Shown here one piece after another: positions 8,540-16,603 of a stretch of DNA of 64,000 nt. The notes under the pieces were generated by a model, which saw only the letters and a program-made list of their open reading frames with translations, did no database searches and was not told the DNA's origin. The DNA is from Larkinella sp. C7 (GTDB lineage: Bacteria > Bacteroidota > Bacteroidia > Cytophagales > Spirosomataceae). The translations under genes were made by a program, and so were the position numbers. Position 1 is the first letter of the stretch, and every line of letters begins with the position of its first letter. The stretch is taken from positions 496,001 through 560,000 of the forward strand of contig NZ_VBSL01000001.1 in assembly GCF_006149005.1 (NCBI RefSeq). Direction: 5' to 3'.

Positions 8540-9529
8540 ATGAATCAAGATCTAATGACTCGCTTGTTTCGCTCTATTGAGGGAGACCGCGATGATGACA
8601 TTGTGAAGGTGGCGTATCGAATCGTGGAGGACGAGCGCAATAAAGGTCACGACCGGCTAGCAGACCGACTAATCGACATATTAGAAAAAAACATTAAACG
8701 TCAAGGTTTTCAAGGTGAATTAAAACGACTTATGCCGCAAGGCGTAACGATTCCGACCGACACACGCAACAAATTACCATTAGCGACCCCAGTCGAACGA
8801 GAATTGTTACGGCACGAAATGGTATTGCCTACAGATATCGAAACGAAAATTCAGCGAATAGAGAAAGAGTATGTCGCGCGGGATCGATTAGCGCGATTTG
8901 GATTAAAACCGAAGAAGAAGATTTTGCTATATGGTCATCCAGGATGTGGTAAGAGCATGAGTGCTGAACGAATCGCATGGAACATCGGATTACCTTTTTT
9001 GAAGGTCCGTTTCGAAGCTATTATTTCGTCGTACTTAGGTGAATCGGCCACAAATCTGACTAAATTATTCGAATCACTCAAGTCATACCCTTGCGTGTTA
9101 TTACTAGATGAGTTTGATTTCATAGCTCAGTCGCGGACAACTGCGCAAGATGTAGGCGAAATGCACCGAGTAGTAAATATTCTACTGAATCTTCTAGAGG
9201 ATTACGATGCGCCGGGTTTGTTAATTGCAACTACAAATTTGGAAGGAAACATAGATAAAGCTTTATTCCGGAGATTTGACGATATAATTGAAATACCCTT
9301 GCCACAAAAGCGCGAAATTGATTCTTTACTAAAGATGACTTTGTCTGCTTTTAAACTAAGCACTCAGATAGATTGGTCAAAGCTTGTTACTTACATGGAT
9401 GGTTTTTCGGCTGCTCTCGTTGTAAAAATAGCTCAGGACGCAGCAAAAATGGGCGTTATAATGGGAAAGGAACAGCTATCAGAAGAACTTATATGGCAAG
9501 CAATTAAGGAAAATAGTCAATATAAATAA
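8540..9529 (+). CDS. AAA+ ATPase, partner of the adjacent subtilase
   Basis: Cytoplasmic single-domain AAA+ ATPase of 329 residues. A helical, charged N-terminal part of about 115 residues precedes the AAA core. Walker A is GHPGCGKS at 132-139 (Lys138), Walker B is VLLLDEFD with Asp190-Glu191, sensor 1 lies in LLIATTNLEGNID, and the arginine finger in LFRRFDD is near 244-245; a small lid domain follows. The fold resembles the Cdc48/SpoVK-like class that forms hexamers and unfolds or gates substrates. Its gene starts the operon, with 9 bases to the protease gene, so it probably loads, remodels or licenses the protease. Base composition is clearly lower in GC than flanking genes (20 of 60 bases at 9241-9300, against 34 of 60 at 13021-13080), a sign of transfer. 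Confidence 0.9.
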   Translation: MNQDLMTRLFRSIEGDRDDDIVKVAYRIVEDERNKGHDRLADRLIDILEKNIKRQGFQGELKRLMPQGVTIPTDTRNKLPLATPVERELLRHEMVLPTDIETKIQRIEKEYVARDRLARFGLKPKKKILLYGHPGCGKSMSAERIAWNIGLPFLKVRFEAIISSYLGESATNLTKLFESLKSYPCVLLLDEFDFIAQSRTTAQDVGEMHRVVNILLNLLEDYDAPGLLIATTNLEGNIDKALFRRFDDIIEIPLPQKREIDSLLKMTLSAFKLSTQIDWSKLVTYMDGFSAALVVKIAQDAAKMGVIMGKEQLSEELIWQAIKENSQYK

Positions 9530-9538
9530 TAGCAATGT

Positions 9539-12040
9539 ATGGGATTTGAGCATCTATCTCTACGTGAAAAAAAAGTAGGAAAACCCAAAACGAACGGCGG
9601 TGGTAAAGAAAGTCAAGGTACTTCCAATAGAAAGCTAAACTTTAACCAACACGGATCTACTCTACGCAATAATTATGGCGTTATTAGAAGAGAATGGGCT
9701 GATCTATTAAAAGAAAGAGAAGCCTTAAACCTTCCTCCAGTGCTCAATCCTAACCAAGTCCCTATTTTTTTACGTATCGATCCTGATTGCTTTGACATCG
9801 AATTCATTAGGAAAGCTTTCAACATAGAGATCGTATCTGAACGAGACAATGGCTACATTATTGGTGTAAGTACAGACAACTTTATTGGCCTTGAAGATAA
9901 AATTCAACGCTTTTTGACACAACGGCATGGGGGAGCCAGAATAGCCCTTTTATGGGATATTGAGTCTGGTCATCAGTGGCGTATTGATGAGATTTTATCA
10001 GAATCCCTACTTGCCAAATGGGATCTGATTGATGACAAAGTAATTTATCAAGTTGATGTCGGTATTGCATGTAACATAGTGGAAAATGATCCACCTAAAC
10101 GTAGGAAAACGGAGTCAAATAATTCATACGCTGTAAGATTAGCAGAATGGCGTAATGAACGCAGCGAATTATACGACGCACGATCAATGCAGCGGCAAAA
10201 TGATTTTGAGCGCTTTGTAGGTGGTATTGCAGGTCGTATTGTTGGCTCAATGATTGACCTAAACGACAGTTTTGGTTGCCGAGTAGAACTCACTGGAGCA
10301 GGCTTGAAAGATTTAGTTCTTACATACCCTTTCTTGTTTGATGTCAGTGAAGCACCTGTAATCAATATACCAGATTCCGAAAATAGTGCCTTACCTACCG
10401 TATTTGGAGCCAATATTACAGCACCCTTGCCTGATGCTCCGAGAGTGTGTGTAATTGATAGTGGTATTATGGAAGGGCATCAATTATTACACCCTGCTAT
10501 AGATAGCGCAGCATCTTACTGCTTTATTGATGGACACGAAACCGACGTAGCCGATGAAGTGCGTAATGGTGGGCACGGTACGAAGGTTGCTGGCGCTATC
10601 TTATATCCTGACCAAATCCCGGTTAATGGGACGTATGAATTACCATTTTGGATACAGAACGCTAAAATCTTGGATAGTTCCAATATTTTATCTGATTCTG
10701 TGTCACCTTCCGAACTAATGATTCGAATTGTTGAGCGGTACCAACCGACAAAAATTTTCAATCTTTCGATAGCCGCACATATTCCCTGTGAGCAAATTCA
10801 TATGTCAGAATGGGCGGCTACACTTGATCAATTAATTTGGAAACACGACGTAATATTCGTCACAGCAGTTGGCAATATTCGATTACCGGAAATTGTAGCA
10901 AATCTACAAAACGCAGTTCCTTATCCTGACTATTTGATCGAAAATACCAGTAGTAGGTTATCCGAACCATCACAGAGTAGTTTCTCGTTGGCTGTAGGTT
11001 CTGTTTGTCTGGACGGCTATGAAGATGAAGACCTCCAATCTTTTGGTCAGAAAGACGACCCATCCTCCTTTAGTAAGACTGGCCCGGGCATGTGGGGAAC
11101 TGTCAAACCTGACGTTGTTGAATATGGTGGTGACTGGATCCGCAAAAAGCAGTTTGACAATACTCTTACAACGCACCATAGTATATGCCCAGCCTTAATC
11201 CGATCAACCTTGCACGGAGGGTATTTTGTTGGACGTGACGATAAAGGCACTTCGTTTGCCGCCCCTAAAGTCACTCATATTCTTGCTGCTTTACAACAGT
11301 TATTACCTACTACCTCAGTGATGCTTTATAGGGCCTTACTGGTGCAATCGGCCAGATTGCCCAAAGAAAAGTTTCTTAAACCGACAGGCACTGACCTACG
11401 TTTATATGGGTACGGTATTCCTTCAAAGACTCGTGCATTAGGTAACCAACCTAATCGTGCTACATTGTTTGCGTCAGACAGTCTGAGCGGAAGCAAAGCA
11501 CACATCTATACTGTTGCTATCCCAGAGGAAATACGCCGACAAGGAGATGAATATTCTGTACTCCTTGAAATTACACTGGCATTCAAAGCCAAACCAAGAC
11601 GAACAAGACGTAAGACCAACTCCTACTTATCAACTTGGCTTTCTTGGGAATCTACTAAAATTGGAGAAAGTTATGATGAATTTGCCCAACGGGTTGTTGA
11701 ATACCTAGACGGGGAGCCTTTTGACACTGTCGAACAAAGACGTCGTAATTACGAATCGATACCTTGGAGCATTCGTACAAATGTGGCTCATGGTGATGTA
11801 CGAGATTTTAGGCGTCAGGATAGTACATTACAAAAAGATTGGTGTGTTATACCTTCCAATAAGTTGATTGAAGAGTTTTCCATTGCAATAGTTGGTCACA
11901 AGGGCTGGGACAAAGACCCTGACGCCGAAGTTCCGTACTCTATTGTGGTTAGTTTCGAGTATTTAAATGCGGACATTAACGTGTATGAAAAAATCCGCAT
12001 TGCTAATGAGGTAGAAATACAGATTCAACAACAGGTTTAA
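9539..12040 (+). CDS. Intracellular subtilisin-like (S8) serine protease, ATPase-linked
   Basis: Subtilase-family protease of 833 residues without signal peptide or membrane segment. An N-terminal region of about 290 residues of unknown fold precedes the S8 catalytic domain. The triad is intact: Asp307 (VCVIDSG), His346 (GGHGTKVAG) and Ser572 (KGTSFAAPK), with oxyanion Asn446 (TAVGN). A C-terminal region of about 200 residues (with ITLAFKAKPRRTRRKT and YLSTWLSWES) looks like a beta-rich extension. A cytoplasmic subtilase must be kept in check; the N-terminal region, or the ATPase encoded 9 bases upstream, could do this. Paired AAA-S8 genes are recurrent in bacterial accessory DNA as far as I recall, but I cannot name a characterised function. 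Base composition is AT-rich like the ATPase gene. Confidence 0.9.
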   Translation: MGFEHLSLREKKVGKPKTNGGGKESQGTSNRKLNFNQHGSTLRNNYGVIRREWADLLKEREALNLPPVLNPNQVPIFLRIDPDCFDIEFIRKAFNIEIVSERDNGYIIGVSTDNFIGLEDKIQRFLTQRHGGARIALLWDIESGHQWRIDEILSESLLAKWDLIDDKVIYQVDVGIACNIVENDPPKRRKTESNNSYAVRLAEWRNERSELYDARSMQRQNDFERFVGGIAGRIVGSMIDLNDSFGCRVELTGAGLKDLVLTYPFLFDVSEAPVINIPDSENSALPTVFGANITAPLPDAPRVCVIDSGIMEGHQLLHPAIDSAASYCFIDGHETDVADEVRNGGHGTKVAGAILYPDQIPVNGTYELPFWIQNAKILDSSNILSDSVSPSELMIRIVERYQPTKIFNLSIAAHIPCEQIHMSEWAATLDQLIWKHDVIFVTAVGNIRLPEIVANLQNAVPYPDYLIENTSSRLSEPSQSSFSLAVGSVCLDGYEDEDLQSFGQKDDPSSFSKTGPGMWGTVKPDVVEYGGDWIRKKQFDNTLTTHHSICPALIRSTLHGGYFVGRDDKGTSFAAPKVTHILAALQQLLPTTSVMLYRALLVQSARLPKEKFLKPTGTDLRLYGYGIPSKTRALGNQPNRATLFASDSLSGSKAHIYTVAIPEEIRRQGDEYSVLLEITLAFKAKPRRTRRKTNSYLSTWLSWESTKIGESYDEFAQRVVEYLDGEPFDTVEQRRRNYESIPWSIRTNVAHGDVRDFRRQDSTLQKDWCVIPSNKLIEEFSIAIVGHKGWDKDPDAEVPYSIVVSFEYLNADINVYEKIRIANEVEIQIQQQV

Positions 12041-12044
12041 TCGC

Positions 12045-12902
12045 GTGAATTCCGTCTTCTACTATAGCATCCTGCAATACCGGTACGCTCAATCGCTGGG
12101 TGAGGTACTGAACGTTGGGGTATTGCTCCTGTTTCCTGAGCAACGTCAGGCGGTTTTTATCCATCCCGAAAGATTGGGCCGCATTAAAAAGCTTTATCCT
12201 AAATTTGCCGATAAAACGATTCGGTCCTATTTCAAGGGCATTGCAGCCCGGACGAGTCAATTATCCAAACAGCCGGAAATCTTTGCCAATTATGAGCAGC
12301 ATCCGCGTCAACTGATCGACCATGAAATCCTGATCCGCGATTCCAGTGCCTTGCAGTTCAGTGACGTCAAAACTGCCGTCCTCTACACCAACGATCTGGC
12401 AGCGATCAGTGATCAATTCTACCGATTGTATCTGTCCTTCTATGATCAGCCGGAAGAATACCGTATTCCCCATGATGAGAGTTATTTGGTAAAAGAATTT
12501 CAAAAACGACTTCGACAACGCTTGAACGGCGTATCGTTGCGCGAAGCTTTTGAACATCCGCTTACGATCAAACCCGAAGGAACCAACTTCAGCTACAAAT
12601 TCCCTTTCGCCTGGCAGAACGGCACCTACAACCTGGTAAAACCGGTTAGTTTCGATCTGAAATCAGAAGATTCCATTCACGAGAAAGCCACCTTCAATTT
12701 CGGTCAATTCAGCTTTCTGCAACCCTATGCCAACGAACACAACGCTCGTTTCGACCTGCTGGTGGCCCGCCCGAAAGACAAGCATCTGTATAGCGCCTAT
12801 GATGATGCCCTCCAACAGATTGAAAGGGTGCCAAAGGTAAAAATCGTGGAAGAAAACGAGTTGGATAGCTATTCTGAGAAAACGGCGGAAGCCTTACGGT
12901 AG
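12045..12902 (+). CDS. DUF3037 family protein, third gene of the ATPase-protease operon
   Basis: Protein of 285 residues. The N-terminal half is a recognisable DUF3037 domain (FYYSILQYRY, GEVLNVGVLLLFPE, YPKFADKTIRSYFKGI). The C-terminal half has LVARPKDKHLYSAYDDALQQIE and no motif I know. It starts with GTG at 12045, four bases after the protease stop, so it is almost certainly cotranslated with it. DUF3037 genes are elsewhere often neighbours of HipA-like genes (recalled, not checked); here the partner is the ATPase-protease pair. Base composition is intermediate between the upstream genes and the host (25 of 60 at 12661-12720), so it may have joined the module separately. Function unknown. 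Confidence 0.8.
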   Translation: MNSVFYYSILQYRYAQSLGEVLNVGVLLLFPEQRQAVFIHPERLGRIKKLYPKFADKTIRSYFKGIAARTSQLSKQPEIFANYEQHPRQLIDHEILIRDSSALQFSDVKTAVLYTNDLAAISDQFYRLYLSFYDQPEEYRIPHDESYLVKEFQKRLRQRLNGVSLREAFEHPLTIKPEGTNFSYKFPFAWQNGTYNLVKPVSFDLKSEDSIHEKATFNFGQFSFLQPYANEHNARFDLLVARPKDKHLYSAYDDALQQIERVPKVKIVEENELDSYSEKTAEALR

Positions 12903-12917
12903 CCTTTAATTCCCCCC

Positions 12918-13898
12918 CTACAACCCCTTCTCCGAAAACCGGATCATCGGAAAACATTCCGGCACGTGAGAATCCCAGACGCGGTGGGAGTTCCAGGCCC
13001 AGCCGCCGTGGTCGTTGGAGGGGGCGGCTTCCTTGTAGGTGTTGAAGCGCGAAAAATCAAGGCGCCAGACGTCGTTGTTCTTCGGAGGCAGCGCGCGGTG
13101 GTCGGCTTTGGCAAGGTCGCCCATGCTCTTCCAGGGGAAAGCCAGCTCCACCGTCCATTTCCGGTCCCGATCCTGGTTGTTGTTGAGGGTGCCGTCCACG
13201 AAAACCGCACTTTGCAGGCCTGGAAACCGGAAATCCCAGGAACCGTAGCGCAGCCCCCGGGGGTGGCTTTTGAACCCGACGCCGTTGAATTTCCGAACCG
13301 CCGGATTGGAAAGCGCAAAGCGGGAATCCTGCCCGAAACCGCCTTTTTCGTAGGCATCCTGCCAGATAAAAAACGCTTCGTAACGCGTACCCAACGCATT
13401 GATTTCAAATTCATAATAGGTATCCTTCCCGGCAATAAACACCTCTACATCGTTTTCCGAATAAATCGGATCGTTGTGATTCGCCAGTTTGGCATTGATG
13501 TAGGGTTCTTCCACCCAGAAGGCCACGTAGAGATTCTCCTGGTCCCAGCAGACGGCCGCCCGCGTATCGTGCAACGTCTTACCGCCCGAAACCAGATCGA
13601 CAAACCGGGGTGAACGCGGGATTTTAGTCCAGATTTCCTCATCCAGTTTTCCGTCGATCATGGGCGGTTTTAAGGTCCGGTAGGCGGTATACTGTTCGAT
13701 GGTGTTTTTGTCACACGGAAAGGCCCAGCCGGTCGAGTCCGCAGCGGTTTTCGCATTCCGGTCCGTTTGTCCAGGGCTATTTTCAGCCAGTTGGCTCGTG
13801 TTCTGAAATCGATTTTCCAAAACCGAACTTTGAACGAACAGGAAACTGAGGAACACAATTAGGAAGGGAGTCAAAGCAACGGGGTGGTATTTTTTCAT
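12918..13898 (-). CDS. Exported CBM9-like carbohydrate-binding protein
   Basis: Protein of 326 residues with an N-terminal signal peptide or anchor (about 8-24, TPFLIVFLSFLFVQ) and a family 9-like carbohydrate-binding domain over most of the rest. This is seen as PPMIDGKLDEEIWTKIP, AAVCWDQENLYVAFWVEEP, SENDVEVFIAG, YYEFEINALGT and a late VELAFPWKSM. Such domains bind xylan or other glycan ends; no catalytic domain is attached, so it is probably a surface or periplasmic binding protein. Convergent with the DUF3037 gene (15 bases apart) and back in host base composition, so it marks the right border of the accessory patch. Confidence 0.82.
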   Translation of the reverse strand: MKKYHPVALTPFLIVFLSFLFVQSSVLENRFQNTSQLAENSPGQTDRNAKTAADSTGWAFPCDKNTIEQYTAYRTLKPPMIDGKLDEEIWTKIPRSPRFVDLVSGGKTLHDTRAAVCWDQENLYVAFWVEEPYINAKLANHNDPIYSENDVEVFIAGKDTYYEFEINALGTRYEAFFIWQDAYEKGGFGQDSRFALSNPAVRKFNGVGFKSHPRGLRYGSWDFRFPGLQSAVFVDGTLNNNQDRDRKWTVELAFPWKSMGDLAKADHRALPPKNNDVWRLDFSRFNTYKEAAPSNDHGGWAWNSHRVWDSHVPECFPMIRFSEKGL

Positions 13899-13942
13899 TC
13901 GGGTATAAATTTCAGGTGTATTTCCGTAAGATCACAGGCGGT

Positions 13943-14965
13943 TCAATACCGCCCCAGCGTCGTCCGCAGCGACTCCGTGATGGTCTGCGCTAGACTCGCC
14001 GGTTTCAGCACTTTGACGTGTTCGCCGTAGCTGCGGAGGTGCATCAGCAGGTCGCGGTTGGGCGCCAGCCGGAGCCGGACGATGCACTCGGTTTCGTCGT
14101 CGCGCAGCACTTCCTGCGTCTGGTGAATCGGCTTGGCTTTCACGTAATACCCGAACAGGGGTGTGAACGACAGCAGAATCTCCTCCACCGGATCGGTGGT
14201 GTCCGTGATGCCGTAGATGTGATCGAACAACTCGGCGACATAGGCCAGAACCGATGGCGGCACCGCGCAGGGTTCGTCCAGAATCTCCAGTTCGGCCATG
14301 CGGTCGAGGGCATACGTTTTCTCCTTGCCGCTCAGGGCATCATAGCCAATCACATACCAGCTATCGGCCACTTCCCGCAGCAAAATCGGGTGCAGGGTTC
14401 GGGCCGATGCGGACGACTCGCTTTCGGGATCGGCGTGTTTGTGGTATTGAAACGACACCTGCCGGTTTTGATTCACGGCCCGAATCAGCACCGGAACATA
14501 CTGCCGGTTTCCGCCCAGCACTTTTTCTTCCACATACACCACTTTGCGCTGCATCCCCGATTCATTTCCGTCTTCGGGTCGCACCTCCCGGACAATGTCC
14601 AGACTTTGCCGGACTTTCTGGAGGGCGTTGGTCAATTCCGCCACCACCGATGCCCCCTGCGTGGCCGCCAGCACCTCGCGGGCGTAGTCAAGGGCTTCCA
14701 TGTCGTCGGGCGTGAGCATGAGCCGGAGCAGCCGGAACTGCGGATTCGTATAGTAATAGCCGTTTCTTCGTTTGTCGTAGGCAATGGGCGCGTTGTGGTC
14801 TTCACGCAGCCGCTGAATGTCTTTTTCCAGCGACGACACCGACCGAATGCCGCAACGGTCCTGAAGCAGTTCGAACAGCGCCTGTTTGGAATACCGGCGG
14901 GGATAGCGGCTGATCACCTCGTCGATCAGGCGATAGCGTTGGAAGGCGGAGCGGGTAATGGGCAT
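13943..14965 (-). CDS. WYL-domain transcriptional regulator
   Basis: DNA-binding regulator of 340 residues. An N-terminal winged-helix region is seen as TRSAFQRYRLIDEVISRYP and SVSSLEKDIQRLREDHNAPI. A WYL domain lies at about 140-240 (ILLREVADSWYVIGYDALSGKEKTYALDRMAEL), followed by the usual C-terminal WCX extension. The ATG at 14965 was chosen because family members start at PxxRSAFxRYR; an upstream in-frame start would add an unrelated tail. The gene is divergent from the small paralogue gene at 15098, and the palindrome at 15023 lies in the shared spacer, so it is the natural candidate for binding that site and its copy at 15539. WYL domains are thought to sense ligands such as nucleotides or nucleic acid. 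Confidence 0.9.
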   Translation of the reverse strand: MPITRSAFQRYRLIDEVISRYPRRYSKQALFELLQDRCGIRSVSSLEKDIQRLREDHNAPIAYDKRRNGYYYTNPQFRLLRLMLTPDDMEALDYAREVLAATQGASVVAELTNALQKVRQSLDIVREVRPEDGNESGMQRKVVYVEEKVLGGNRQYVPVLIRAVNQNRQVSFQYHKHADPESESSASARTLHPILLREVADSWYVIGYDALSGKEKTYALDRMAELEILDEPCAVPPSVLAYVAELFDHIYGITDTTDPVEEILLSFTPLFGYYVKAKPIHQTQEVLRDDETECIVRLRLAPNRDLLMHLRSYGEHVKVLKPASLAQTITESLRTTLGRY

Positions 14966-15022
14966 GCGTTCGGTTTTTGTTGGAACAAAGAAGCGAAAAA
15001 AAATCGCAGAAAAATCAAAGGC

Positions 15023-15057
15023 CGTAAAAAGATTACGTTCTGGCAAAATCAATTTTG
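15023..15057 (+). promoter_or_regulatory. Palindromic operator plus promoter, copy 1
   Basis: CGTAA-AAAGA-TTACG (15023-15037) is a perfect 5+5 inverted repeat. It is followed by TTCTGG and, 20 bases after the palindrome centre, by a -7-like octamer CAATTTTG (15050-15057). The same layout with the same spacing recurs at 15539-15574 in front of the second paralogue. The palindrome sits where the -33 element would be, consistent with control by the divergent WYL regulator. Confidence 0.62.
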
Positions 15058-15097
15058 TAGGGTTCGAATCACCCAGCCGAACAGGAACAACATGACC

Positions 15098-15514
15098 ATG
15101 AACACGCTCTTCGCACCTCCGCAACCAGCAACACACCCGGTTTTAACCGCCCGGCGGCCGGTCCAGCTTTCTGCCCGCCAGCTTCTGGATGTTGAACTGG
15201 GGCTTTTTCTGCTCTCGCAACTCTTGCCGAGTGCACCCCCCGACGCCCTGCCCGGTTTGCTGATCGACCACCATCCGACCAGCCCGGCCTGCCTAAGCTG
15301 GACCACCCGCCAGCACAAACTGCGCAACCGGGGTCTGGCGTTGCTGACCCATCTGACCCGGGAAACCTGCTGGCAGGACCTACTGGAACAGTACGTTGCC
15401 GTTCCGGTTCATCTTCAGGCCTACGACATCAGTTGTGACCGCAGCGGATTTCGATTGAAAACCGTGGGCTTTTCGCGCAATCGCCTGACGGTTTTACGAA
15501 AAGTGTTGGGGTAA
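15098..15514 (+). CDS. Small protein of unknown family, paralogue 1
   Basis: Protein of 138 residues with no motif I recognise. Its central part (LLDVELGLFLLSQLLPSAPPDALPGLL, about 28-54) matches the protein encoded at 15604-16065, as do a basic helix (RQHKLRNRGLALL against RQHRYLNRARALL) and a later stretch (LEQYVAVPVHLQAY against LARYDALPTSLRAF). Two diverged copies that conserve a reading frame argue that both are real genes. The start at 15098 was picked over 15092 because MNTL aligns with MNAL of the paralogue. It is divergent from the WYL gene and preceded by the shared palindrome. A leucine-rich, probably helical, soluble protein; function unknown. Confidence 0.68.
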   Translation: MNTLFAPPQPATHPVLTARRPVQLSARQLLDVELGLFLLSQLLPSAPPDALPGLLIDHHPTSPACLSWTTRQHKLRNRGLALLTHLTRETCWQDLLEQYVAVPVHLQAYDISCDRSGFRLKTVGFSRNRLTVLRKVLG

Positions 15515-15538
15515 AAAAAAGTTAAAAATTAATTGACA

Positions 15539-15574
15539 ACGTAAAAAGATTACGTTCTGGTGGGTTTATTTTTG
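15539..15574 (+). promoter_or_regulatory. Palindromic operator plus promoter, copy 2
   Basis: ACGTAA-AAAGA-TTACGT (15539-15555) is a perfect 6+6 inverted repeat, identical in core to copy 1. TTCTGG follows, and at 15567-15574 a full match to the Bacteroidota -7 element (TATTTTTG). The distance from palindrome centre to the -7 octamer is 20 bases in both copies. This conserved block of about 35 bases is the only well-conserved DNA between the two gene copies. Confidence 0.65.
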
Positions 15575-15603
15575 TATACAACGAACGGTAAACAACCATA
15601 CTG

Positions 15604-16065
15604 ATGAACGCATTACCCCTGTCTAACACCCCCCTTGCCCGCCAACTGAGCCCGTTTCCGTTGCACTGGCAGGAGCCGCTGGCGACACAACTCCGGTTTC
15701 AACACGAGTTGCCCGGCCAGTTGGCCAACCGGCTGTTGAATGTCGAACTGGGGCTTTTTCTACTGGCGGAACTGTTGCCGCTGGCGCCCCCCCAGGCCCT
15801 TCCCAACCTGCTGAACGGCGAGGGACTGGTCTACGGGGAACGCCCCGTCTGGAAACCCCGGCAACACCGCTATTTGAACCGCGCCCGGGCGTTGCTGGCT
15901 CCCTATCAGGACCGCAGCGTCTGGCTGATGGCGCTGGCGCGTTACGATGCGCTGCCGACCAGCCTGCGGGCTTTCTGCTCCCAAAGTCCGGGGAGTTGCG
16001 GGTCGGAAGTGAGTCGTAGTATTTTTCGCAGTCGGGAAGAATTGTTCAGAAAAGCGCTGGCTTAA
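15604..16065 (+). CDS. Small protein of unknown family, paralogue 2
   Basis: Protein of 153 residues, paralogous to the one at 15098-15514 (NVELGLFLLAELLPLAPPQALPNLL at about 42-66), with a longer N-terminal part and a different C-terminus (SRSIFRSREELFRKALA). No signal peptide and no recognised domain. It has its own copy of the palindrome and promoter, so the two paralogues are probably induced or repressed together but transcribed separately. Their strong drift with retained layout suggests an old tandem duplication. Function unknown. Confidence 0.68.
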   Translation: MNALPLSNTPLARQLSPFPLHWQEPLATQLRFQHELPGQLANRLLNVELGLFLLAELLPLAPPQALPNLLNGEGLVYGERPVWKPRQHRYLNRARALLAPYQDRSVWLMALARYDALPTSLRAFCSQSPGSCGSEVSRSIFRSREELFRKALA

Positions 16066-16069
16066 AACG

Positions 16070-16249
16070 ATGGTTTCTTTTTTTCAATCCGCACCCGCCC
16101 ACCCCCTCATGGCTTTGAAAATCGCACTCTTTATCGTGTTTCAGAATAAACCGCTGATGGTTTTCAGACTGTCCTGCTATTCGGTTTTGATTCGAGTACT
16201 GGTACTCACGCATGTCCTGATTTTACCTCCGGGGTTTTATCGGCGGTAA
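16070..16249 (+). CDS. Possible 59-residue hydrophobic protein
   Basis: An ATG four bases after the preceding stop opens a 59-codon frame with hydrophobic stretches (ALKIALFIVF and SVLIRVLVLTHVLILPP) that could form one or two membrane segments. It ends at 16249, back to back with the minus-strand DUF5615 gene. Nothing else supports coding; it could equally be a chance frame in the convergent spacer, which otherwise shows no terminator hairpin. Confidence 0.22.
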   Translation: MVSFFQSAPAHPLMALKIALFIVFQNKPLMVFRLSCYSVLIRVLVLTHVLILPPGFYRR

Positions 16250-16603
16250 TCACAGTTTCCGCTGTCGAATTCCATCTTCGTCAATGACCGTAAAATGGTT
16301 TAGAATGTCAATCTTACGGGTCGAAAGTAAGTCAATCAAAATTTTAGCAGCATCATCAGGAGTGTTGCCTTTTCGACGAAAATAGACAACTGCCGGAGGT
16401 GATTCCAATCGATAACGGAATAAAAGCTCTCCGTAATCCCGGTCAAAAGTCAAGATGATCAGTTGCTCAGCAACGGCCTGAGCCAGAACCTGCGTATCTT
16501 TCCAGCCACCATTTGTTTCGGAGATACTAATCACGTCATAGCCTTCCGCACGCAGCCGTCGAATACTTGGACCCGGAAAATTTTCATTGGCAAGAAACCG
16601 CAT
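16250..16603 (-). CDS. DUF5615 family PIN-like protein (putative toxin)
   Basis: Protein of 117 residues of the DUF5615 (PIN-like) family: MRFLANENFPGPSIRRLRAEGYDV at the N-terminus, AVAEQLIILTFDRDYGELLF with the conserved acidic FDRDYG core, and VVYFRRKG. The family normally starts with a LLDEN-like acidic motif; here it is LANEN, so one acidic residue is replaced. PIN-like folds are often RNases. It overlaps the stop of the DUF433 gene (TGATG at 16601-16605), the usual organisation for this toxin-antitoxin-like pair. Whether it is active is unproven. Confidence 0.85.
   Translation of the reverse strand: MRFLANENFPGPSIRRLRAEGYDVISISETNGGWKDTQVLAQAVAEQLIILTFDRDYGELLFRYRLESPPAVVYFRRKGNTPDDAAKILIDLLSTRKIDILNHFTVIDEDGIRQRKL

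Noticed and set aside
7964-8540. Possible attachment-site direct repeats flanking the accessory patch
   Set aside because: I compared the DNA before 8468 with that after 12902 and saw no shared repeat, integrase or tRNA gene, so no mobile-element boundary can be claimed.
14018-15097. Long plus-strand frame running from inside the WYL gene into the first small paralogue
   Set aside because: The part before 15092 is antisense to the WYL regulator and has no family features; only the part after it matches the paralogue.
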